Shown here: one piece after another, positions 23,104 to 30,582 of the stretch
Layout: each line of letters begins with the position of its first letter
How positions within the stretch are numbered: position 1 is the stretch's first letter
DNA from: DATDQA01 sp035292505
GTDB taxonomy: Bacteria; Bacteroidota; Bacteroidia; Chitinophagales; Saprospiraceae
Direction of reading: 5' to 3'
Assembly: GCA_035292505.1 (NCBI GenBank)
Contig: DATDQA010000317.1
Location: forward strand, 1 to 49,798
Length of the DNA: 49,798 bases
The notes under the pieces: model-generated
The model's input: the letters and a program-made list of their open reading frames with translations, nothing else
Told to the model about the DNA's origin: nothing
Database searches by the model: none
Position numbers and translations under genes: made by a program

Positions 23104-23939
23104 GCCTGATTGTTCTGATGAAATTCAATAAGTCCTGAGAGCGGACTTTTTACGATTGTTCCTGGAATGAGTTTTTCATCTCTTAATATGTCCTGTAATA
23201 CATCTCCAAATGCATGTGCGACACCTCCCGTAAAATGCACCGGAAATGATGCCTGATATGGTTTGACATGCAGACGCGTGAAGGTACGAAATCGCTCTTC
23301 CAATATTGCCTGTATCAATGCCGAGTCAAGATGCTTCACAACAAGAGGGACGAGTCCGGCAAGAAATCTATTTGGAGTTTTATGTTGATGATATTGATAC
23401 AGAAAAAATGACCGATCGTCAGGAAGCATTTCTGCGAAGGACGTTCTTACTTCATCAGTCATGAACCCGTAATAAAATGCACGCACACAAGCTTTGCCGA
23501 TATCTGCACCGCTTCCTTCATCGCCGAGAGGAAAGCCAAGACTCGGAATTTGCCTCGTAATGATCTTTCCGTCAAACAGGCAACTATTACTTCCAGTACC
23601 GAGAATACAAATGACTCCTTCCTTTCCCGCACTCAATGCACGCGCTGCGCCAAGCATATCACTCTCACAACTGATTTCCACTTTACCAAAGACTTTGCGT
23701 AACGTATCGATCACCTGCTTCCGTGTTGTATCAGAAATTATTCCGGTGCCGTAGTAATACATCTCGGTGAAGTCATCCCGACATCGATCTTGTACTTGTG
23801 TCAGCATCTCCGATAGCAACTCCGGATCATGCATCACAGGATTAAATCCTATGGTCTCAAATGTCACTTCACGGTCTCTGGAGAGCCAGGCCCATTGAGC
23901 TTTTGTCGATCCGATATCACCGATAAGCATTGTCTTCAT
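23100..23939 (-). CDS. BadF/BadG-family sugar kinase, probably N-acetylglucosamine kinase
   Basis: This 279-residue ASKHA-fold kinase has the phosphate-1 loop GDIGSTKAQWAW, the phosphate-2 loop ILGTGSNSCLFDG and the adenosine segment FTGGVAHAFGDVL, with GFPLGDEGSGADIG between. These match the BadF/BadG/BcrA/BcrD ATPase group, whose Bacteroidota members of this size are usually annotated as N-acetylglucosamine kinases (amino-sugar or muropeptide salvage). Its stop overlaps the pfkA start, so the product may feed directly into upper glycolysis (inference). Substrate choice cannot be read from the sequence. Confidence 0.85.
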   Translation of the reverse strand: MKTMLIGDIGSTKAQWAWLSRDREVTFETIGFNPVMHDPELLSEMLTQVQDRCRDDFTEMYYYGTGIISDTTRKQVIDTLRKVFGKVEISCESDMLGAARALSAGKEGVICILGTGSNSCLFDGKIITRQIPSLGFPLGDEGSGADIGKACVRAFYYGFMTDEVRTSFAEMLPDDRSFFLYQYHQHKTPNRFLAGLVPLVVKHLDSALIQAILEERFRTFTRLHVKPYQASFPVHFTGGVAHAFGDVLQDILRDEKLIPGTIVKSPLSGLIEFHQNNQA

Positions 23940-23959
23940 AAGAACGCTGTTTGCTGTTT

Positions 23960-24019
23960 ACTCTGAAGTCAAGCAAAGCGCGCCCTGAAGTATATGCTAC
24001 AGGGCGCATACTTCAGAGT
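23960..24019. repeat. Nested palindrome; copy 1 of a dispersed 20-bp element
   Basis: The outer arms ACTCTGAAGT (23960-23969) and ACTTCAGAGT (24010-24019) enclose the inner arms GCGCCCTG (23980-23987) and CAGGGCGC (24000-24007). Within it, TGAAGTCAAGCAAAGCGCGC (23964-23983) occurs exactly, in reverse complement, at 38139-38158. No T-run follows, so it is not a standard terminator. Confidence 0.7.
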
Positions 24020-24119
24020 TGGTTGTCCGCTTTTTGGTGCAAGCTCTTCAACTGTCATTTCTCTCTCTCGCATATTTGCGTCATTCGCAGATAATTCTTT
24101 TCGCATTCTTTCGAGGAAA

Positions 24120-25067
24120 TCACCTGAAATCACTGAACATCACCGTAAATGTCCCGATTTCCTTCTTTCGTGTCGGAATGTCCCATTCGCCATCATATAC
24201 GACCATTTCAGGGAAATAACGTTCCCCCTGTTTCATCAGGTCCACGCGCATCGTGACGTCGAACATGTAAGCCGCAGTTTTTTGTGATAACCTATAAGCT
24301 CTGGCCATGACCTGAAAATCTTTTTTGGAAAAATAGGTCATCAACTCTTTGAATACAGTTTTATTTTCACGATCGCGATAGGCGTCCTTTATTGTTGCAG
24401 CAAAAACGTATACAGGAATGCCTGCATATACATCAGACAATATCGTAAAATCATACAGGTCAATCATGTCCTTTGAAAAGATCGCCGTCTTACGTCCGAT
24501 GAGAGGTACATTGGACCGTTCACCAGGACGGAAGATGAGTTTTTTGAGTTCAGAAATATGACGCTCTATTGTTGGTTCTGTATAATCTTTTCCGTTCGTC
24601 CCAGTGGGATTCGAATGCTGACAGACAGTGTCATGTGTGAGAAAGACGCGGTCATAGATGTCGTACGTATAGTAGCGATGTTTCAGCTTTCTGCCTTTAT
24701 AGAAGTTTCCTGCGGCGGATTCACTCAGGACCTGCATCCTTCTGCATTGTCCGTCGAAAGTCTGTTTGTTTACGCTCTGATAGCCTGCCTTCTTCCTTTG
24801 ATCTTTATCTGAAAATGTCATTGCTGTTTCGAATCGGTATGTTGCTGTACGCAGATGATGGAAGGCAGAGTATAAGGACTCATCTGTTTGCACCAGTCGA
24901 ATAAAATCCTCGACGCTGAATCCTTGCCTTGTGGCCATGATCACTACAGTATCTAGTTGCACGCTGGCAGCGATCATCTTTGTCATGATTGAATCCTGGG
25001 CAAAGATGATCATCTGATACATACTAAGACAGCTCATTGTCACCCATTTAATTACTGGCTGTCGCAT
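24120..25067 (-). CDS. Secreted protein of unknown function
   Basis: This protein of about 315 residues matches no family I can name. The chosen start gives a signal peptide (MRQPVIKWVTMSCLSMYQMI then IFAQDS); an upstream start at 25103 would leave only 11 bases to the divergent hbd gene. The mature part begins VQLDTVVIMATRQGFSVEDFIRLVQ, then has a long polar central region (HRYYTYDIYDRVFLTHDTVC) and a C-terminal strand-rich region (YAGIPVYVFAATIKD; EMVVYDGEWDIPTRKKE). Proteins with a predicted N-terminal plug-like helix and this late domain are common in Bacteroidota envelopes, but I infer only a periplasmic or outer-membrane location. Confidence 0.65.
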   Translation of the reverse strand: MRQPVIKWVTMSCLSMYQMIIFAQDSIMTKMIAASVQLDTVVIMATRQGFSVEDFIRLVQTDESLYSAFHHLRTATYRFETAMTFSDKDQRKKAGYQSVNKQTFDGQCRRMQVLSESAAGNFYKGRKLKHRYYTYDIYDRVFLTHDTVCQHSNPTGTNGKDYTEPTIERHISELKKLIFRPGERSNVPLIGRKTAIFSKDMIDLYDFTILSDVYAGIPVYVFAATIKDAYRDRENKTVFKELMTYFSKKDFQVMARAYRLSQKTAAYMFDVTMRVDLMKQGERYFPEMVVYDGEWDIPTRKKEIGTFTVMFSDFR

Positions 25068-25114
25068 CAGGCAAAGATCGATTTTTCTATTTTCGGCTTT
25101 CAAAACGAAACGAA

Positions 25115-25999
25115 ATGGAAATCACGAAGGTGACGGTGATCGGCGCAGGGACAATGGGGAATGGCATTGCGCACGTATTCGCACAGGCTGGGTATTCCGT
25201 CTCCCTGGCGGATATTGACCAGAATGCGCTTGATCGGGCTGTAAAAACGATTGAGGGTAACCTGGACAGGATGGTGCGTAAAGAAAAAATCACTGAAGAA
25301 ACTAAAGTGCGTACTCTAAAACGCATTACGACACTTACTTCACTCGAAAGTGCGATAAAAGACAGTGGTCTTGTCGTGGAAGCGGCGACAGAAAATCGTG
25401 ACCTCAAACGAAAAATCTTTCAGCAATTGGATACCCTGTGCCCTCCTGACGTGATCTTTGCGACCAATACTTCATCCATTTCTATTACGGAGATCGCGTC
25501 TGCCACGAAAAGATCTGCACAAGTGATAGGAATGCACTTTATGAATCCGGTGCCTGTGATGAAGCTTGTGGAAATCATCCGAGGTTACGACACATCAGAT
25601 GAAGTCACCGAAATAATATTGAACATCTGCAAAAAGCTCGACAAAACTGCGTTAGTTGTGAACGATTATCCCGGCTTCGTCGCCAATCGTATCCTGATGC
25701 CAATGGTCAATGAAGCAATTATTACCCTGCATGAAGGTGTTGCGGGAGTCTATGAGATCGACAACATCATGAAGCTCGGCATGGCACATCCGATGGGCCC
25801 ATTAGAACTTGCAGATTTCATCGGGCTCGATGTATGTCTTGCGATATTGCGTGTGCTACATGAGGGTCTGGGTAATCCGAAATATGCACCTTGTCCTTTA
25901 CTTGTGAACATGGTCAATGCAGGAAAACTCGGCAGGAAATCCGGTGAAGGATTCTATAGCTATACAAGCGGCACACCTGTAGTAAGTACATCTCTGTGA
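25115..25999 (+). CDS. hbd: 3-hydroxybutyryl-CoA dehydrogenase
   Basis: This 294-residue NAD(P)-dependent dehydrogenase oxidises 3-hydroxyacyl-CoA or reduces acetoacetyl-CoA. The dinucleotide-binding start is VTVIGAGTMGNGIAHVFAQAGY. The catalytic region is TNTSSISITEIASATKRSAQVIGMHFMNPVPVMKLVEII, with the His-Glu pair of the family, and NDYPGFVANRILMPMVNEA leads to the C-terminal dimerisation domain. Length and motifs match the single-domain Hbd/PaaH type. Hairpin repeats separate it from the next gene. Confidence 0.93.
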   Translation: MEITKVTVIGAGTMGNGIAHVFAQAGYSVSLADIDQNALDRAVKTIEGNLDRMVRKEKITEETKVRTLKRITTLTSLESAIKDSGLVVEAATENRDLKRKIFQQLDTLCPPDVIFATNTSSISITEIASATKRSAQVIGMHFMNPVPVMKLVEIIRGYDTSDEVTEIILNICKKLDKTALVVNDYPGFVANRILMPMVNEAIITLHEGVAGVYEIDNIMKLGMAHPMGPLELADFIGLDVCLAILRVLHEGLGNPKYAPCPLLVNMVNAGKLGRKSGEGFYSYTSGTPVVSTSL

Positions 26000-26005
26000 T
26001 CCATG

Positions 26006-26151
26006 TTCGAAGTTTGCAACTTCGAACCAACGTTCTGCTACTTCTGGAAGTTTGCAACTTCCCCCGCGCACTTGTACACCTATTCGAAGTTTGCAACTTC
26101 GAATCGAACTTCAAACCCACGTTCCGCTACTTCTGGAAGTTTGTAACTTCC
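26006..26151. repeat. Cluster of four hairpin repeats between hbd and ade
   Basis: Four palindromes share the core GAAGTTTGCAACTTC: TTCGAAGTT-TGC-AACTTCGAA at 26006-26026 and 26083-26103, GGAAGTT-TGC-AACTTCC at 26046-26062, and a one-base variant at 26135-26151. The two types alternate, and each is followed by similar sequence (ACGTTC, GCTACTTCT), so a unit of roughly 80-90 bp has been duplicated. They fill the whole gap between two coding regions. Confidence 0.8.
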
Positions 26152-26167
26152 CCTGCAGCAACTAATA

Positions 26168-27829
26168 ATGACCATCACAGCCAATATCGTCGATATCATC
26201 AATAGCCGTTGCTTCTATGGCGACTGTTTTGTGGAAGCCGGTCAAATCCTGTCTATTCAGGAGCTGAGCGACGAAAAACCAGGCAGCCCATACCTCATGC
26301 CCGGCTTCATCGATGCGCATGTACATATCGAAAGTTCAATGCTCGTACCTACTGAATTTGCCAGACTTGCTGTCCGGCATGGAACTGTTGCAACAGTTTC
26401 TGATCCGCATGAGATCGCCAATGTGCTTGGTATAGAAGGCGTGGAGTATATGCTCAAGAATGCCGTCCAGACTCCATTCAAATTTTATTTCGGCGTGCCC
26501 TCGTGTGTACCTGCCACGAAATTCGAAACTGCAGGGGATACGCTTGATGCAAATGCAGTACGCAAATTGTTGCAACGCGACGAACTTTGTTATCTCGCCG
26601 AGATGATGAATTATCCGGGAGTAATTTATTCCGATCCTGAAGTGATAGCCAAAATTGACGCTGCAAAGGAAATCGGTAAGCCCATCGATGGTCATGCACC
26701 AGGTCTTACCGGTGATGCGGCGATCACATACATCAATGCCGGTATCTCGACTGATCATGAATGTGTGTCTTATGAAGAGGCTTTACACAAGTTGCAACAT
26801 GGTATGAAGATTATTATCAGGGATGGCAGTGCTGCAAAGAACTTCGAGGCGCTGCATCGGTTGATCAGTGCATATCCGGACATGGTAATGCTCTGCTCGG
26901 ATGATAAGCACCCGGATGATCTGGTGGTCGGGCACATCAACAAACTCGCAGCACGAGCAATTGCAAAAGGTCATCGCTGGCCGGATATACTGAGAGCAGG
27001 GTGTGTGAATCCGGTCCTGCACTACGGATTACAAGTTGGTTTATTACAATCTGGTGATCCTGCCGATATGATCCTGGTGAGAGACCTTGAGTCCTTTGAC
27101 GTGCTGACAACATACATCGATGGAGTAGAAGTCTTTTCTAAAATGAAAGTGCGGCTGCCTGAAGTGAAGACTGAAACAGCGAATCGCTTTAGCACATCAG
27201 CAGTGAGTGTGGATGAATTAAGACTCGAAGGTCAATCAGATCATGATGTCAGAATTATACACGCGATCGATGGCTCGTTGATCACCGGTGAGATGCATGC
27301 GCGATTGCCTGTTTCAGATGATGGTTACTATCTCACAGATCGCAATAAGGACATTCTCAAAATCGTCGTTGTCAATCGATATGAGAAATCCGCTCCTGCA
27401 ATTGCTTTCATACATGGGTTTGGATTGAAGAAGGGAGCGATCGCTTCCAGTGTTGCGCATGATTCGCATAATATCGTTGCGGTAGGAGTGGACGACAAAA
27501 GCCTGGTGCAGGCAATTAATCTTGTCATTGCTGCGCGTGGCGGTATTGCAGCTGTGGATGCCCGCCTGCCGACAGGCACGTCCCATGAACATGAGGAAGT
27601 TTTAGCGTTACCCATTGCCGGGATCATCAGTGGACTGCCCGGAGAAGAAGTAGCAAAGCTGTATACGCGCATAGATCACTTTTCGAAAGCAGCACTCGGA
27701 AGTACCTTGAAATCACCCTTTATGACCCTGTCGTTTATGGCGCTGCTCGTGATTCCGCAATTGAAGCTGAGTGATAAAGGGTTGTTTGATGGAGGACAGT
27801 TTCGATTTGTTAGGCTAGAAGTGGAATAG
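26168..27829 (+). CDS. ade: Adenine deaminase
   Basis: This 553-residue metal-dependent amidohydrolase converts adenine to hypoxanthine. The metal ligands lie in PGFIDAHVHIESSM, IDGHAPGL, TDHECVS and LCSDDKHPDD. The C-terminal adenine deaminase domain carries FIHGFGLKKGAIASSVAHDSHNIVAVG and the flexible GGIAAVDA segment. The N terminus (NIVDIINSRCFYGD) is the short beta-sandwich of the family. Length and motif order fit bacterial Ade. It probably acts in purine salvage and is read in the same direction as hbd, from which hairpin repeats separate it. Confidence 0.94.
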   Translation: MTITANIVDIINSRCFYGDCFVEAGQILSIQELSDEKPGSPYLMPGFIDAHVHIESSMLVPTEFARLAVRHGTVATVSDPHEIANVLGIEGVEYMLKNAVQTPFKFYFGVPSCVPATKFETAGDTLDANAVRKLLQRDELCYLAEMMNYPGVIYSDPEVIAKIDAAKEIGKPIDGHAPGLTGDAAITYINAGISTDHECVSYEEALHKLQHGMKIIIRDGSAAKNFEALHRLISAYPDMVMLCSDDKHPDDLVVGHINKLAARAIAKGHRWPDILRAGCVNPVLHYGLQVGLLQSGDPADMILVRDLESFDVLTTYIDGVEVFSKMKVRLPEVKTETANRFSTSAVSVDELRLEGQSDHDVRIIHAIDGSLITGEMHARLPVSDDGYYLTDRNKDILKIVVVNRYEKSAPAIAFIHGFGLKKGAIASSVAHDSHNIVAVGVDDKSLVQAINLVIAARGGIAAVDARLPTGTSHEHEEVLALPIAGIISGLPGEEVAKLYTRIDHFSKAALGSTLKSPFMTLSFMALLVIPQLKLSDKGLFDGGQFRFVRLEVE

Positions 27830-27870
27830 CTCAGGATAAACAGAATAGTACTATAAACTGTATGGCCTCA

Positions 27871-27895
27871 AAATGTAAATTGTGAATTTACATTT
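27871..27895. terminator. Possible terminator or bidirectional hairpin after ade
   Basis: AAATGTAAATT and AATTTACATTT form a perfect 11-bp stem with a GTG loop, 42 bases after the ade stop. No long T-run follows, so a terminator role is only plausible. Apart from it and the short inverted pair CGAAGTT/AACTTCG near 27954-27978, I see nothing in the 210 bases to the next gene. Confidence 0.45.
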
Positions 27896-28040
27896 GATTA
27901 ATGAGTATCAGTTAGTTACGAAATGATCGTGATGTCAGAGCCGACAGACTCTCCGAAGTTGTGCGGCCAAACTTCGTTCCTGATGATCCGCCAGATATTG
28001 TTGCGGTCCATAAGAATCGTAAGATGCCTTTAGCAAAACA

Positions 28041-28271
28041 CTACTGTCCCGTCACATAAATCACTTCACTGCTCTCTGCATGCTCTTCCGAGGGGTCCTG
28101 ATGAAAACCCACAGAAGAAGAAGGCTGCGATAACGCAATATGGAGGATATAGCAGGATCCGATGAGTCCTACAATGAAGACGAGAACGAGGAGCAGTGTG
28201 TCTTTTACGCGTCGTTTTTGCGCGTCTGATATGCCTAAGTTCACTTGCTCTTGGGATATGTCATGAGCCAT
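28041..28271 (-). CDS. Small single-pass membrane protein, unknown function
   Basis: This 76-residue protein has a polar N terminus (VNLGISDAQKRRVKDT), one transmembrane segment (LLLVLVFIVGLIGSCYILHIAL) and an acidic Ser/His-rich tail ending VIYVTGQ. Positive residues before the hydrophobic stretch predict that the N terminus is inside. It matches no family I recognise. It stands alone between adenine deaminase and a DUF3467 gene, on the opposite strand to both. The hydropathy makes a real gene likely, although it is short. Confidence 0.5.
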   Translation of the reverse strand: MAHDISQEQVNLGISDAQKRRVKDTLLLVLVFIVGLIGSCYILHIALSQPSSSVGFHQDPSEEHAESSEVIYVTGQ

Positions 28272-28518
28272 AAGTCAGGGTGAATTTAGATTCTGTCAAC
28301 TGATATTATCATAGCTGCCTATGTAACAATGCTTAAATCCAAGCAACCCAGTGACCAAAAGTATGATAAATAATCTTATACAGTAGTATGTTTCAATCAA
28401 AAAAAAGCTATAAATATGTATAAGCATACACCGAATCAATGAGTTGTATATTGACTTTTTTCGCAATTATGAAGTCCGTACAAAAGAGCCATCTTTACAT
28501 CTCAATAATCCAATCGTC

Positions 28519-28839
28519 ATGGCAACAGAAACAAAAGGCAACCCGAATCAAATCAACATCGAGCTTCCCGAAGAAGTCGCAGAAGGCATCTATTCCAACC
28601 TCGCCATCATCTCGCATTCGCATTCCGAGTTTGTCGTGGACTTCATCCGGCTGGTCCCGAATGTGCCAAAGGCGAAGGTAAAAGCCCGTGTTATCCTCAC
28701 ACCCCAACATGCAAAACGTCTGATGGCGGCCCTGGCCGATAATGTCAAGAAATACGAGACTCAGTTTGGCGTGATCGATGCATCAGACCACAATCAGTTT
28801 CCGCAGATGACATTTAATACGCCAAAAGCACAGGCTTGA
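28519..28839 (+). CDS. DUF3467 family protein
   Basis: This 106-residue protein belongs to the DUF3467 family, small proteins widespread in Bacteroidota. INIELPEEVAEGIYSNLAIISHSHSEFVVDFIRLVPNVPKAKVKARVILTPQHAKRLMAALADNVKKYE is the complete family domain, with LxPQHAKRLxxAL as its most conserved part. The fold suggests a nucleic-acid or peptide binding role, but none is established. The start at ATG 28519 (MATETKG) is preferred to an upstream ATG at 28444, because the family begins there. Confidence 0.88.
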   Translation: MATETKGNPNQINIELPEEVAEGIYSNLAIISHSHSEFVVDFIRLVPNVPKAKVKARVILTPQHAKRLMAALADNVKKYETQFGVIDASDHNQFPQMTFNTPKAQA

Positions 28840-28841
28840 GG

Positions 28842-28869
28842 ACAGTCTACAGTCCCCAGTCGACAGTTC
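28842..28869. repeat. Heptad stutter tract between the DUF3467 gene and ruvB
   Basis: ACAGTCT, ACAGTCC, CCAGTCG and ACAGTTC run in 7-bp register right after the DUF3467 stop and end 13 bases before the ruvB stop. Confidence 0.7.
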
Positions 28870-28882
28870 ACTGCCGCCTGTT

Positions 28883-29920
28883 TTAAGCGTCAAACAGCGA
28901 CGGCCCGCTTCCTTTTTTTACCGGTACGGGTATCTTCAGATGTTTATATGCGGAGAGCGTCGCTTCTCGTCCTCGAGGAGTACGATGAATGAATCCCTCC
29001 ATGATCAGAAATGGTTCATACACTTCTTCAATCGTTCCGGAATCCTCACCGACAGCAGTGGCGATGGTGTTGATACCTACAGGGCCGCCATTGAATTTGT
29101 CAATAATGGTCAAAAGGATCTTATTGTCCATTTCATCCAGACCATGACTATCTACATTCAAAGCTGAGAGTGCATACTCAGAGATCTTCAGATCGATGAC
29201 ACCATCGCCTTTGATTTGTGCGAAATCGCGTACCCGCCTGAGCAGTGCATTCGCGATACGGGGAGTACCTCTGCTGCGCCTGGCGATTTCCTTTGCACCA
29301 TCATCTGTAACCGGAATATCAAGGATACCCGCCGAGCGGTGCACGATCTTCTCAAGGATAGGTACATCGTAGTAATCGAGATGAAAATTGATCCCGAATC
29401 GCGCGCGCATTGGAGGTGTAATCAAACCAAGTCTTGTAGTCGCCCCAACTAATGTGAAAGGATTCAGATTGATCTGGACTGTACGTGCATTCGGACCGGT
29501 ATCAATCATGATATCGATGCGATAGTCTTCCATCGCCGAATAAAGATATTCTTCGACCACGTTGTTCAATCGATGGATTTCATCGATAAAGAGTACATCG
29601 CCGGTATTGAGATTGGTAAGGAGACCTGCCAGATCACCCGGTCTTTCGATCACCGGACCAGAGCTCAGTCTCAGGGAAGCACCTAATTCATTCGCAATGA
29701 TATGTGCCAGCGTTGTCTTGCCCAATCCCGGAGGACCATGCAGGAGGACATGATCCAACGCTTCGCTTCTCAGCTTCGCCGCTTCGATGAATACATGAAG
29801 ATTGTCCACGATCTTAGGCTGACCAAAAAACTCACCGAGGATGGAAGGCCTCAATGCCTTTTCATACTGGCGCTCTTCCTCAGTCAATACGATCCGTGTC
29901 GATTCTCTTTGCTCGCTCAT
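28883..29920 (-). CDS. ruvB: Holliday junction branch migration ATPase RuvB
   Basis: This 345-residue AAA+ motor, with RuvA, drives Holliday junction migration. It shows RPSILGEFFGQ, Walker A GPPGLGKTT, Walker B LFIDEIHRLN, sensor 1 GATTRLGLI and the arginine-finger region PPMRARFG. Sensor 2 is RGTPRIANALLRRVRDFA, and the winged-helix C terminus has GPVGINTIATAVGED and PFLIMEGFIHRTPRGR. Complete and of normal length. The gap of 6 bases to the upstream secreted hypothetical suggests one transcript from mutS onward. Confidence 0.96.
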   Translation of the reverse strand: MSEQRESTRIVLTEEERQYEKALRPSILGEFFGQPKIVDNLHVFIEAAKLRSEALDHVLLHGPPGLGKTTLAHIIANELGASLRLSSGPVIERPGDLAGLLTNLNTGDVLFIDEIHRLNNVVEEYLYSAMEDYRIDIMIDTGPNARTVQINLNPFTLVGATTRLGLITPPMRARFGINFHLDYYDVPILEKIVHRSAGILDIPVTDDGAKEIARRSRGTPRIANALLRRVRDFAQIKGDGVIDLKISEYALSALNVDSHGLDEMDNKILLTIIDKFNGGPVGINTIATAVGEDSGTIEEVYEPFLIMEGFIHRTPRGREATLSAYKHLKIPVPVKKGSGPSLFDA

Positions 29921-29926
29921 GCCTGA

Positions 29927-30541
29927 TTATTCATTGACCACATAGATGATTTTGACATCTGTTGCTTTCTTTTGTATCGCATCACAGGCGCCGGTCGTGT
30001 TGTAGCTATACGTACACAGGAGTTCGCCGCTGCAACTATAAATCCATACTCCTGACAGCGCATAAAAACGATAGGCGCGACGACCATCAATCACCAGTTC
30101 TTCGACCTGTCGTGGATTGATTTCCTGCATCACACGGGCTGACCATTCTATCCGATAGGGATCAACCATGCCAGGACATTCGACCACCCAATCAGGACCA
30201 GACTGTCGTGCAAGACATGTCAATCGTACGATTGTGTCTTCAGCCATACAGATGCTCACCATGTCTTCAGTTTTTTCAAAGCTGATACGCACCTTTTCGC
30301 CATCCCTGAGCGGAGGCGAATAGTCATCCAGATTCACTGCAAGCAATTTAATTCCACTGTCCAACACGAGGAGAATCCGACAGCCATCCATGCCGGTAAA
30401 GTCCTTAGCAGTTGCGGCATGGGTACAGATCCCGGTGGATTCAACGACCTTTTTGCAGGTATCTGCTGTTGCCGACAAGACAAGAGTGATACATGCGGTC
30501 AAAAAATACAAACCCTGTGATGTGTAATGTCCGTTTTTCAT
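29927..30541 (-). CDS. Secreted protein of unknown function between mutS and ruvB
   Basis: This 204-residue protein has a signal peptide (HYTSQGLYFLTACITLVLSATA), and the mature part carries many Cys (DTCKK, GICTH, DGCRI, LTCLAR, ECPG, IYSCSG, GACDA) that could form disulfides. I cannot name a family. DSGIKLLAVNLDDYSPPLRDG looks like a small beta domain. An upstream ATG at 30580 would start inside a run of ATGAAA-like codons, so I start at 30541. It sits in the mutS-ruvB run with almost no gap on either side, yet its secretion signal gives no link to repair. Confidence 0.6.
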   Translation of the reverse strand: MKNGHYTSQGLYFLTACITLVLSATADTCKKVVESTGICTHAATAKDFTGMDGCRILLVLDSGIKLLAVNLDDYSPPLRDGEKVRISFEKTEDMVSICMAEDTIVRLTCLARQSGPDWVVECPGMVDPYRIEWSARVMQEINPRQVEELVIDGRRAYRFYALSGVWIYSCSGELLCTYSYNTTGACDAIQKKATDVKIIYVVNE

Positions 30542-30582
30542 TTTCATTATTATTTTCATTCCGATCTTGTTGAGAAGCATCT

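Noticed and set aside
23960..24019. Nested palindrome as a Rho-independent terminator
   Set aside because: No T-run follows on either strand; exact recurrence at 38139 instead suggests a dispersed element.
24120..25103. Start of the secreted hypothetical at 25103
   Set aside because: It would leave 11 bases to the divergent hbd gene and place 12 polar residues before a good signal peptide. The Met at 25067 is better.
26006..26151. Repeated hairpins considered as a CRISPR array
   Set aside because: Spacing and repeat type alternate, the repeats are palindromes with a 3-base loop, and no Cas genes are near. They fit short REP-like elements.
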